From Zingiber officinale (Eukaryota > Streptophyta > Magnoliopsida > Zingiberales > Zingiberaceae): DNA of 64,000 nucleotides. The position numbers and the translations under genes are program-made. Positions within the stretch are counted from its first letter, which is position 1; each line of letters opens with the position of its first letter. Positions 1 through 10,800 of the stretch are shown one piece after another. The notes under the pieces were generated by a model. The model saw nothing but the letters and a program-made list of their open reading frames with translations. It made no database searches and was not told where the DNA came from. The stretch is from the NCBI RefSeq assembly GCF_018446385.1, contig NC_056000.1, positions 78,192,688-78,256,687 of the forward strand, read 5' to 3'.

Positions 1-440
1 CAATCTATGTCCCAGGCATGTTTCTTATGCTTCTAATCATCCAAGTTAACAAAGATTGTTTGCCTAACTGCTTTAACCATATTTCTTCAGGGAGCCCTCA
101 CATGTATGGATATATGCTTGGGCAAAGAAAGAAGGCTCTCTCAAAATCAAAGACTGCGTGATTAAGCCTGAGGAAGTAGTGTTTCATAGATTCCTTGTTT
201 CTTTATATTGTAGTGTAAATTTGGGCTTGATTTGCTGCAGTGTTCTGTTGTCATTATCATCTGAATATCTAATAACTCATCTGTTTACTGTCGTTTGACT
301 TTGTTTGGTTGTGTTCGTTAAAAACATTAATATCTGTGGTTCGATCATCCAATTTAATTTATTTAGGTGAAGATATTTGTGGTTATTGTATTCTTATTAT
401 TCATATCACTTATAAGTCTCCAAGCTCAACACGTATAAGC
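1..440. other. Left-edge stretch, no supported gene
   Basis: No recognisable protein domain, RNA gene or repeat end is seen here. A pyrimidine-rich tract ending in cag near 81-90 is followed by a short open stretch that could be the last exon of a plus-strand gene starting outside the window. Two frames stay open for different distances and neither translation is one I recognise. The rest reads as 3'-UTR-like or spacer DNA downstream of the minus-strand DUF26 gene. Confidence 0.3.
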
Positions 441-442
441 TC

Positions 443-1234
443 TCATGGATGCATCATGGCCTTGGAATATTCTCGAGCAGCTTCGTCGCCGGTCAGCGGG
501 AAGAAGAACGGGTACGTCTCGTACCTCGCAATGCAGCTCCCTAACACCACCTGGCACCCCTTCCTGTAGCGGCACCCTTCCCGGAGCTTCTCCTCCGCCG
601 CCGCCAGGCACCGAGCGCACGTCAGCGGCTGGAGGTCTCGCGTGCACTGCGCCAGCCCGTACACCTCCACCTCTTCGTCTTTCCCCGTCTTCGCCCCCAC
701 ATCCACCTTCCCCCTCCCCAGTTCCCCACTCCCAGGCGCCGCCGCCTGCGCTCTCACCCCACGCATCACCTCCCCCACCGCCCTGTCGAACGGCTCCGGC
801 TCCTCCGCGAACTGCGGGTTCGGGTACAGCACGTACAGTTGGGTGTCGCCCTCGCCGATGAAGTCTCGGTCGTCGAAGCGCATGACGCAGTAGTCGAACC
901 CGACCATGGCGTCGGCGAGGTCGGCGCAGTGGGCGCGCAGCACCCCCGCCGCGTCCAACAGGCAAGTCGCGCAGTCCTCCCACCCGACGTCCCCGCGGCA
1001 TTGCGCGAGGCCGTAGACGGCGTCGCCGCCGCCGGAGCCGTTGCAGTAGCTTCCGGTGGCGAAGCCGCCGGCGGAGGCCTTGGCGACGAGGTCATCGAGA
1101 GCGAAGCTGACGTTGGCGGACGGCTGTCGGTGGGGGCGGCGCCGGTGGCTGCAGTGGTGGCCAAGGTAGGTGCTGGCGGAGGAGGAGCAGGAGAAGAAGA
1201 GGGAGACGAAAACGAACAAGCAAGCTAACGCCAT
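443..1234 (-). CDS. Cysteine-rich repeat secretory protein (two DUF26/Gnk2 domains), CRRSP55-like
   Basis: Predicted secreted apoplastic protein of 263 residues in a single exon. Seen: a start Met followed directly by a hydrophobic stretch (MALACLFVFVSLFF) fitting a signal peptide, then two DUF26 domains. Both domains show the C-X8-C-X2-C signature (CRGDVGWEDCATC and CTRDLQPLTCARC), each preceded by YGLAQ. The protein ends shortly after YPFFFPL, with no transmembrane or kinase domain, so it is of the short secreted class and not a receptor kinase or plasmodesmal protein. Family knowledge: DUF26 proteins bind mannose or other glycans and act in stress and defence. The frame stays open upstream, with Mets at 1267 and 1276. 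I chose 1234 because it starts the signal peptide and lies just downstream of the TATA box at 1285-1292. The gene is strongly GC-rich, unlike its surroundings, as is common for monocot genes. It is divergent to the carboxypeptidase gene. Confidence 0.85.
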   Translation of the reverse strand: MALACLFVFVSLFFSCSSSASTYLGHHCSHRRRPHRQPSANVSFALDDLVAKASAGGFATGSYCNGSGGGDAVYGLAQCRGDVGWEDCATCLLDAAGVLRAHCADLADAMVGFDYCVMRFDDRDFIGEGDTQLYVLYPNPQFAEEPEPFDRAVGEVMRGVRAQAAAPGSGELGRGKVDVGAKTGKDEEVEVYGLAQCTRDLQPLTCARCLAAAEEKLREGCRYRKGCQVVLGSCIARYETYPFFFPLTGDEAAREYSKAMMHP

Positions 1235-1284
1235 TGAAATTGAATTAACTGGATGTGCAAGCTCCATGGCTGCCATCGCCCCTG

Positions 1285-1302
1285 TTTTATACTGATCATT
1301 GG
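1285..1302 (-). promoter_or_regulatory. Putative core promoter of the DUF26 gene (TATA plus CCAAT)
   Basis: On the minus strand GTATAAAA (1292-1285) lies about 50 bases upstream of the ATG at 1234, and CCAAT (1302-1298) lies just before it. A start site 25-30 bases below the TATA would fall near 1257, which excludes the in-frame Mets at 1267 and 1276 and supports translation from 1234. The unusually tight CCAAT-TATA spacing makes the CCAAT element less certain. Confidence 0.45.
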
Positions 1303-1805
1303 CTGCTCGCTCAGCTTCGACGGCCATCGACAGATTCCTCTTAGTCAATGGAGATTTGTGAAGCTGATTCGGGAGAGATGGATCATGTGGGCAGCCTTGA
1401 GGATTCCCTGTACTTTGCTGCATGTTTACTGAATTTTAAGCTCAAATTGGATGGGTTTTTTTTTCAACATGAATTTGGTAATTCTACTTTTCCCCTTGTT
1501 GGGAGCTCAACAAACGAGAAATTAATATGAAGATTTGATTTCTAGCTCTTGTCAATGACAGTTTGACTTTCTTGCAACATTGCTTTGGAACTTTGGCTTA
1601 AGCCAGTATTAGATTAGCATCAGGGGCTTAATCCTGTAAATAATGAAAGTCTAGGAACTATTTAAAATGTGATTAAATGTTAGGGGGCAAAATAAAATTA
1701 TGAATTCTACTCTCAGGGGTCAAAATGAAATTTACTAGAAGAGCGTCGACGTGGTACTTGCGTTGCGCCTCTTTTCTCCGCTTCAGTCTCCGTTTCCCTC
1801 TTCTC
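1303..1805. other. Shared intergenic promoter region between two divergent genes
   Basis: About 0.5 kb separates the starts of the DUF26 gene (minus) and the carboxypeptidase gene (plus). It has no coding signal beyond short chance frames. The segment around 1660-1735 is the kind of AT-rich 'aggggtcaaaatgaaattta' sequence often seen as a dispersed plant repeat. No clear TATA box is seen for the plus-strand gene. Confidence 0.4.
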
Positions 1806-4800
1806 ATGGAGCTTCGATCAACCTGCTGCTTGTTCTTTCTCTTTCTGCTCTTCTTCCTTTCTCCGTCTTCTTCAATCGGCGGCCGCCATCGAGCTCGTGC
1901 TCGTAGCTTGTTCCGGTCCGCGGAAAGCCTCATCCGCGACCTCAATCTTCTCCCTGGAATTCAGGAATTGGGAGCTGAGATCGAGGTGGAAAATCTCTCG
2001 AGCCCTCGCCTCGTCGAGAGGAGGCTGAACCTCCCAATTTTAGGGGAAAGCGGATCGGAGGTACCCGTCGAGCAGCTTGGCCATTATGCTGGCTACTATC
2101 GGCTCGAACACACTCATGCTGCCAAGTATGATTCTTCGAACCCTACATTTTTTTTTCCCATTTTGTTCGAGCTTTCTGATGCATACTAATTGGGATTAGA
2201 TATTCCTCTTTATCAACTTGGGCTTGTTTAGCTGCTCAACTGTGTTTTAAGTTAATTTTGGTTTTTTTTAAAAAAGGTTTTATTAATGGTTTCTGCCGCA
2301 AGAATGTGAAACTTTGAGGCGATACTTGAAATCATAGTCTTGCAAGTTGGATTTTCTATATGTTTGTCAATTTTGTTCCTAACTGGTGCTTATTATGGAT
2401 AAGCTATTGGCAAGCAATTCGTGATAAAACTCTCTTTTTAGATGTAATGATGGTGCAATGATCTGAAGATTCTTGATCATTTGGAAAGGGATCTTAGAAA
2501 ATGCAGGGATTACAGCCTTTTTGGATTGCTCATATTCAAGTCGATCAGTCAATCAAATCCTTTGAGGCAGACTTAGAAATTTGATTTGCCTGTCTGATTT
2601 AAACTGCCTTGGACAATACGGAATTGCTGTTTGTTTCCTTGACTTGAGTGAAATGATTTTGTTATCCGTGGTTCAATAGTAGGTTAGTCTATGGTGTATT
2701 GTATGTTTTCCTAAAGCCATGGAAGTGAATTTATGATCTAAGTATAATGTGTCTATAACTTGGTGGCCGTACAAGGAACTTGCACCAACATTACGACTGC
2801 TGTATATGTCTTGTGCATCCATATTTTCTGTGCACACCTTGTAAAGCTCGAGTTGATGCTTCAGAGGTTCTTACCTATCTTCCTGTTCGGCAGAATGTTT
2901 TATTTCTTCTTTGAATCTCGAGGCAAAAGTACTGATCCTGTTGTAATTTGGCTGACTGGAGGTCCTGGATGCAGCAGTGAATTAGCCCTTTTCTATGAAA
3001 ATGGTCCTTTCAAGATTGCTAATAATCTGTCGCTTGTATGGAATGACTATGGATGGGACAAGGTAGTGTTATACATACCAGGGTAACTAAATCATCTTTC
3101 TCACTTTTGATGTTCTCAGCACTTTCAAGCAAGTACTATTGAATAATAATTAACTTAATTTGTGAACCATTAGCTGTTATACTAAGTTTTGCAACCTTCA
3201 TTTGTTGGATTATTTTCTATTATGGCCCATGTAACGTATATATTTGACTTTAATATAAAAGAGCCTAATGTGATGATTGTTGGGCAAAAATGTAATTTAA
3301 GTCGAGGGGTTTTATTTTATATTTAATCCCTCTTCTCTCACTTTTATAAAAGTATTTATCTAAAATGATTTGTCAAAAGAATAGTAATTGGAAGTTATTA
3401 TAACTCCCAAGAGAACTTATAGTGAAATAACTTCTCATAACTTCAAGATATATATAAAGGATATATCTTTATCATCAAGAAGAGAAAAGAGAGAGAGAGA
3501 AGAGAAAGAGGAAACAAATTCTGGAATAGGAACGATAGAGAGAATAGATAGAGGATGCAAGTCGTTAGGGATCCAGGTAAATATTTATTTTTCATCATTT
3601 CCTAATATTAAATAGTGTGAAAATCATTATATCCAAGTTCCTTTTTCCCATGTTAAAGTTTTATTACATCTAATATTGATATCAGAGCCAAGTTTATGGA
3701 TATTTATGATTTTCCATAAATTAATTTCAATATATGAATTGTTGTTGTTTAAGAATTCTACGTAGAAATTACAATGCGGTTTATGAATTGTTGTGCAATC
3801 AAGTCCCGCACAAGCACATTCCCACATTCCCACGAATTCTAGCGTAGCAAAATGAATTGTTGTGCGGTTTATAACACACAATTTCTAACTTTTGCTTTAT
3901 TAGCATTTATTTGATTAATTCCTAATTGTGAATTAAATCTCATTTTGATTGAATGCGTGATTTAAATCCTATATACTGTGAATTTAAACTAATTCATAGT
4001 ATTGTAGGTAATTGATTTGATCAAATGCATTTTTGGAATTATATATTATGGATTGGGGTTTGTTAATCTCCAAAGTGATCAATTCTGTAAAATTTATAAT
4101 TCTAACATTAAATAATTATACATGAAATAATATGAATGACATATTTTGGGTTAATTAAATTTCATTATTATACAGCATGATCACCCAAAGGTGTATCATT
4201 GTTTTTAATTAATGATATTAAAGAATTTATTAACATACTTGATAAGTGCTTGTATATCCAAAGATGGTATGCATGTTATTTTAAGTATGGATGTTAGCCC
4301 ATTAAAATATGTTCATTTTGCATTATTGTCATTATAATCATGCATTTGAGTATCACCCAAAGGTGAACTTAAATACATTATTAAAGTTGATCTAAATATG
4401 ATCCATTAAATCTACTCGAAGTATTAATGCATGAGTTTGTGTAAATATTTGCAGCTCTCAATAATATGTTTACATTGGGAAATGGAATGATTAAGTTCAA
4501 TGACCTGAATTATGTTGACTGGTCTGAACAAATCCAGTTTCAACTGGGTGTCATGGGTCTTGATATGGCATTGGTAATGGAACAAAGACCCACAACCATT
4601 ACAGAGATCAGTACAGAAGCTAACAAGACTCTTTATGAGGCTTGGGTGCGGTCTAATAGGCTTAGTTTGAACTTAATGAAGATGACGATGGCTGAAAATA
4701 TCAAGCCATCTATGCCCAAGACCGATAATGCAAGGGAATTTATTAAATTAATTAAGGAATACTCACAATTAGAGATTACTGATAAATCTATTGTGGGAAC

Positions 4801-7800
4801 CTTAATGAGTGAGTTGACGACTAAGAAGTTTAATTGGTCTCAGCCCATTCATGATCATGTGACAAGTATGACAAATCTAGCAGCAAAGTTGAAGTTGATG
4901 GGAATGGATGTGAGTGAGTCATTCCTAGTATAGTTTATCATCAACTCACTTCCTTCTGAGTTTGGACAGTTCCAAGTGAATTACAACACTATTAAAGAGA
5001 AATGAAATTTTTAAGAAGTTAAGGCTATGTTGGTTCAGGAGGAAGGGAGGTTGAAGAAAATAAGAGATCACTCCATCCATTTGTTGACCTATGATAAAGT
5101 CGATAGCAACATGGCTAGACCAGGCAAGAAGGGTAAAAATAAAGGCAAGGCTCTTATGAAAGTTAAAGAAAGTGGAGTCCATAAAGAAAAGAAGTACTAT
5201 TTTTGCAATAAAAGTGGTCACTTTAAAAAAAGAACTGTCTGAAAAGAAAGAGTTGGTTCGAAAAGAAAGGTAAATACTATGTTTTAATAAATTTCAAATC
5301 AAATCTTATTGAAGTGTCTGTTAATACTTGATGGTTGAATTCTGGTGCAACTACTCATGTGTCACATATTATGCAGGGATTTCTTTCGATCCAAACTATA
5401 AACGGAACTGAAAAGTTTTTGTATATGGGGAACAGAATGAAGGCACGAATAGAAGGAATTGGGACGTATAGATTGATCTTGGACATTGGATGTTCTTTAG
5501 ATCTAGAAAACTGTCTTTATGTTCCAATATGTGCTAGGAATTTAATTTCTATTGGAAAGTTGGATGATGTAGGTTTTAACTTTAAGATTGGAGATGGTGT
5601 ATTTTCTTTATATAAACATGAGTACTATTATGGTTCTGGTACTTTAATAGATGGTTTATATCGTTTCAATCTGGATGTTAATTTTGTTGAATCTCTGTTT
5701 TATGTTGAACACATAATTGGTAGTAAACATAATGCACATAATGAGAATTCTGCTTATTTGTGGCATCAAATATTAGGTCATATATCCAAAGAAAGGATAA
5801 TGAGATTAACGAAAAGTGAAATATTATCTCAATTGGATTTTGATGATTGGGACATATGTTTGAATTGTATTAAGGGAAAGCAAACAAAACATATATCAAG
5901 AAATCCAACCACAAGAAGCAGTCAACCATTTGAAATTATACACACTGATATTTGTGGTCCTTTTGACACTCCATCTTGGAGAGGTGAAAAATATTTTATC
6001 ACCTTTATTGTTATTTATATTTACTGTATGAAAAATCTCAAGCAGCGAACATCCTTGAGGTGTTCGTTGATGAGGTTGAAAGGCAGTTATAGAAAAGTGA
6101 AAGTTATAAGGTACGATAGAGGTGGTGAATATTATGGAAAATATAATGAGAATGGACAATGTCCGGGTCCATTTGCAAAATTCCTTCAAAGTCGAGGCAT
6201 ATGTGCACAGTATACTATGTTTGGTACATCACAACAGAATGGTGTAGCTGAAAGGCGGAATCGTACTCTTATGGATATGGTTAGGAGTATGTTAAGTTAT
6301 AGTACCGTACCTTTTTCATTGTGGATGCATGCATTAAAGACTGCTGCATATCTGCTTAATAGAGTTCCTAGCAAAGCAGTTCCTAAGACTCCTTATGAAC
6401 TGTGGACGGGAAGGAAACCTAGTTTGAGGCACCTCCATGTTTGGGGGTGCCCAGAAATAAAAGTATATAATCCATATGAAAAAAAACTTGATGCAAGAAC
6501 CATTAGCAGTCATTTCTTTGGTTATTCTGAAAAGTCAAAAGGGTATAAATTTTATTGTCCTAACCACAGTATGAGAATAATAGAGTCTAGTAATGCTCGA
6601 TTCATTGAGAATGACCAGTTTAGTGGGAGTAAAAAATCACGAAAAGTGAATATTAGAGAGGCTTGTGGTGAATCCTCTTCACTTGATGTTTCTCATAAAG
6701 TTGTTGTTCCATTTGTTGTATCACAGTTACACAACACATCAAGACAACAAAATAATAATATCCAAAACCCACAAAATGAATATATAAATGATGAACCAAC
6801 TAACAATGTGCAAGTCATAAATGAACAAATGATAGAAGAGACTCAAGAAATAGCATTAAGGAGGTCTGAAAGGCAAAGAAGACCAACTATTTCAAATGAT
6901 TCTATCGTATATTCACTTGGACATGAATGTGACTTAAGCATTGATGAAGACCCAGTCTCGTTTATACAAGCCATTAAAAGTGACAATTCCGAAAAATGAC
7001 TCAATGCTATGAAAAGAGAGTTAATTTCCATGGATAACAATAAAGTATGGGATCTAATTGAATTGCCTAAAGGTTCAAAACGAGTTGGTTATAAATGGGT
7101 CTTTAAGACCAAACATGACTCAAAAGGCAATATGGAAAGATATAAAGCTAGACTTGTCGCCAAAGGATAAACTCAAGAGGATGTCATTGACTATAAAGAG
7201 ACATTCTCTCCAGTTTCTAAAAAGGACTCTTTGAGGATTATTTTGGCTTTAGTGGCTCATTATGACTTAGAGCTTCACCAAATGGACGTAAAGACCGTTT
7301 TTTTAAATGGTAACTTAGAAGAAAAAGTTTATATGGATCAACCTGAAGGTTTTATAACCACTGGAAAAAAAAATCTAGTGTGTAAATTAAAGAAGTCGAT
7401 ACATGGACTGAAACAAGCTTCCAGACAATGGTATATGAAGATTAGTGGGAGTAAGTTTACTATTTTAGTTTTATATGTTGATGACATTCTTCTTGTTACC
7501 AATGATATCGCATTGTTACATGATGTAAAGAAATTTCTCTCTAAATAACTTTGAAATGAAAGATATGGGTGAGACATCCTATGTGATAGGAATAGAAATA
7601 TTCCGTGACAAATCACAAGGATTGCTAGGATTGTCACAGAAGAACTATATTAACAAAGTATTAGAGAGATTCAGAATGGAAAATTGCTTCGCAGGAATAG
7701 TTCCAATTCAAAAAGGGGACAAATTTAGTGAAATGCAATGTCCTAAAAATGACTTGGAACGAAAGGAAATGGAGTCAATTCCCTATGCATCAGTGGTTGG

Positions 7801-10800
7801 AAGTTTAATGTATGCACAGACATGTACTCCACCGGATATCAGTTTTGCTGTTGGAATGTTAGGCCGATATCAAAGTAATCCTGGGATGAACCACTGAAAA
7901 ACTGCAAAGAAAGTTCTTAGGTACTTACAAGGCACCAAAGATTACATGCTCACGTATAGAAAATCAGATCAACTTGAAGTGATTGGCTACTCGGATTCAG
8001 ACTATGCTGGATGTATGGACTCAAGGAAATCCACATTTGGGTATATTTTTCTCCTAGCAGGTGGAGCAGTTTCATGGAAAAGTGGAAAACAATCCCTAAT
8101 TGCTACTTCCACCATGGAGGCTGAATTTGTGGCATACTTTGAGATCACGGTTCACGCATTGTGGATGCGAAACTTTACCTTGGGGCTTAACATTATTGAT
8201 AACATAGACAGGCCGCTAAGAATTTACTGTAATAATACTGCAGTTGTGTTTTTCTCTAAAAATGACAAGTACTCAAAAGGTGCAAAGCACATGGATTCGA
8301 AATACTTATTTGTCAAAGAAGAAGTGCAGAAACAAAAGGTGTCAATTGAGTATATTAGAACTGATTTAATGATAGCGGATCTGTTAACTAAAGGATTATC
8401 ACCCAAAATGTTTATTGGCTATGTAGAAAGGATGGGTATTATGGATAAGTCCTTGTTAATGTCATAGTAATATGAATACATATGTATGAAAAGATGCTCA
8501 TATTATATGACACTTCTGAATTCAATTAAGGCTATGTTTTTGCTTGTTTCCTGTTATCCACATATATATATATAGAGTATACTTATACTGTTTTGATGTG
8601 ATAACAGAATATGTCTGTGAAAAGATATTAAAGATAATTATAGCATTAATTAAATATGTTGGGTTGTGTTGCTTTTGAGGTACATGGAAGGAATCACGTC
8701 GTTAAATGACTTGTGCCTGCCATGATCCAATCATATCAATTCAATTAAAGACGATGACTTGTTAATTTCAACGTATAATGCGCAATTATAGTTATTGTTG
8801 AATTTTTTAAGTCATCACATGGACCAAGTGGGAGATTGTTGGATTATTTTCTATTATGGCCCATGTAACGTATATATTTGACTTTAATATAAAAGAGCCT
8901 AATGTGATGATTGTTGGGCAAAAAGGTAATTAAAGTCAAGGGGTTTTATTTTATATTTAATCCCTCTTCTCTCACTTTTATAAAAGTATTTATCCAAAAT
9001 GAGTTGTCAAAAGAATAGTAATTGGAAGTTATTATAACTCCCAAGAGAACTTATTGTGAGATAACTTCTCATAACTTCTCATCGTGGATAGGGCTGTAAA
9101 TAAGCTGAGCCGAGCCGAGCTTTGGGGTGTTCAAGCTTGTTTGATAAGATAACCGAGCCGAGCCGAGCCGAGTTTAAAATGAACCAAGCTTTTGAAATGA
9201 GTGTTCAAGCTTGGCTTGGTTTATTTTTTATGAGCTTGAGCTTGTTTGAAGCTTGGCTTGAGCTTGGTTCATTTAGATGTTATCAAGCTCTCAATTCAAG
9301 CTTGGTTTGAGCTTGGTTTGAGCTTGGCTTGAGCTTGGTTCGTTTAGATGTTATCAAGCTCTCAATTCAAGTTTGTTTGATTGTTTGAAACTTTTAATTG
9401 TTTGATTGATTATTAAGATTGCTAATTTAAATTTATTTATTAATTTTATTTTATTTTATTATTTATTTGACATATTGAAAAGAGTTTTATTAATAAATAT
9501 AGTTTGTGAACGTTGTTCATGAACATTGTTCACGAACGTTGTTCAACGAGCTGAACACTTATGTGTTCAAGCTTGTTTGTTTAGCTTAACGAGCTGTTCA
9601 AGTTTGTTTGTTTAATTAATCTTATGTATATTGAACGAACATAAACAAGCTCTTACCAAGCCAAACACCAAGCTTGTTCATTAACGCTTGGTTCATTTAC
9701 AGCCCTAATCGTGGATAAGATATATAAGGGATATATCTTTATCATCAAAGATATCAAGAAGAGAAAAGAGAGAGAGAAGAGAAAGAGAAAACAAATTCTA
9801 GAATAGGAACGATAGAGAGAATAGATAGAGGAAGCAAGTCATTATGGATCCAGGTAAATATTTATTTTTCACCGTTTCCTAATATTAAATAGTGTGAAAA
9901 TCATTATATCCAAGTTCCTTTTTTCGCATGTTAAAGTTTTATTACATCTAATATCATTCCATATCTCTGAGGTTGTTCTCCACTGTCAGCAACCTGGTTT
10001 TATTTCTGATTTGTGCTAATTCAAAGAGAATCATATAGGCACCAGCTTAGTCGTAACCTCTTGAGAAGATTAGATGTCTAAATAAATTAACACACAGCTT
10101 CCTCTGGTTTAACGGAGGTGACTAATCAAGGCAAACATACCATTCCAACCTTGGTAGTTTTTAATCATTCGAAGCCATCACTACTTAACTAGAACTCTCT
10201 TTTTTTTGTTCTACTCCCTTTCCTTCCATAATGTTACAGCATCATTTTATCATCCATGCATGTATTCATCATGCTGAGTTGTTCCCCAGGTTTCAAATAT
10301 CATCTTTGTCGACCAACCAACTGGAACTGGCTTTAGTTATAGTACAGACTTACGGGACCTTCGATATGGTGAAAAAGGTGTTAGTAATGATCTCTACGAT
10401 TTTTTGCAGGTAAATGATTTAGATAGTTTAAATTAGTTTCTTTCTTTGTATCATAAGGGAGTTCTGAACAATTTCGATATACTGATATTGATTATGTTTA
10501 CTTTGAAGTTGTACTAACTATCCTCCTTGAGCTTGTATAGGCCTTTTTCAAGGAGCATCAAGATTTCTTAAATAATGACTTTTATATAACTGGAGAGTCA
10601 TATGCTGGCCACTACATTCCTGCTGCTGCTGAAAGAGTTCATACAGGAAACAAAGAGAGACAAGGCCTCAAGTTAAACCTAAAGGTACGCTAATGTTGTT
10701 CATGTTTGTAATGAGACAATCCTTTAGACTCTAGTGCATTTGGCATATGGATATATGATAGTTGGTCTTCAAAATCCCAAGTTAAGAGCAACATTGACAA

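Larger units (their letters stand above)
3203..9953 (+). mobile_element. Decayed Ty1/copia LTR retrotransposon in intron 2 (element C1)
   Basis: A 6.75-kb element with matching LTRs at 3203-3675 and 8837-9953, flanked by a perfect 5-bp target duplication TCATT (3198-3202 and 9954-9958). LTRs start TGTTGG and end CTAATA. A PBS-like TTGATATCAGAGCC follows the 5' LTR, complementary to initiator tRNA-Met with one change. A polypurine tract AGTGGGAGA precedes the 3' LTR. The order of gag, protease, integrase, RT and RNase H is that of copia elements, and the pol resembles the TNT1-94 type. Many stops and deletions make it non-functional. The LTRs differ at roughly 4% of sites by eye, so the insertion is not recent. 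Confidence 0.93.

Noticed and set aside
426..1228. Several long plus- and minus-strand frames overlapping the DUF26 gene
   Set aside because: They are shadow frames of a very GC-rich gene with no domain; only the minus frame 443-1234 shows DUF26 motifs.
3627..3881. 84-residue minus-strand frame near the C1 5' LTR
   Set aside because: AT-rich chance frame across the LTR/leader boundary with no motif.
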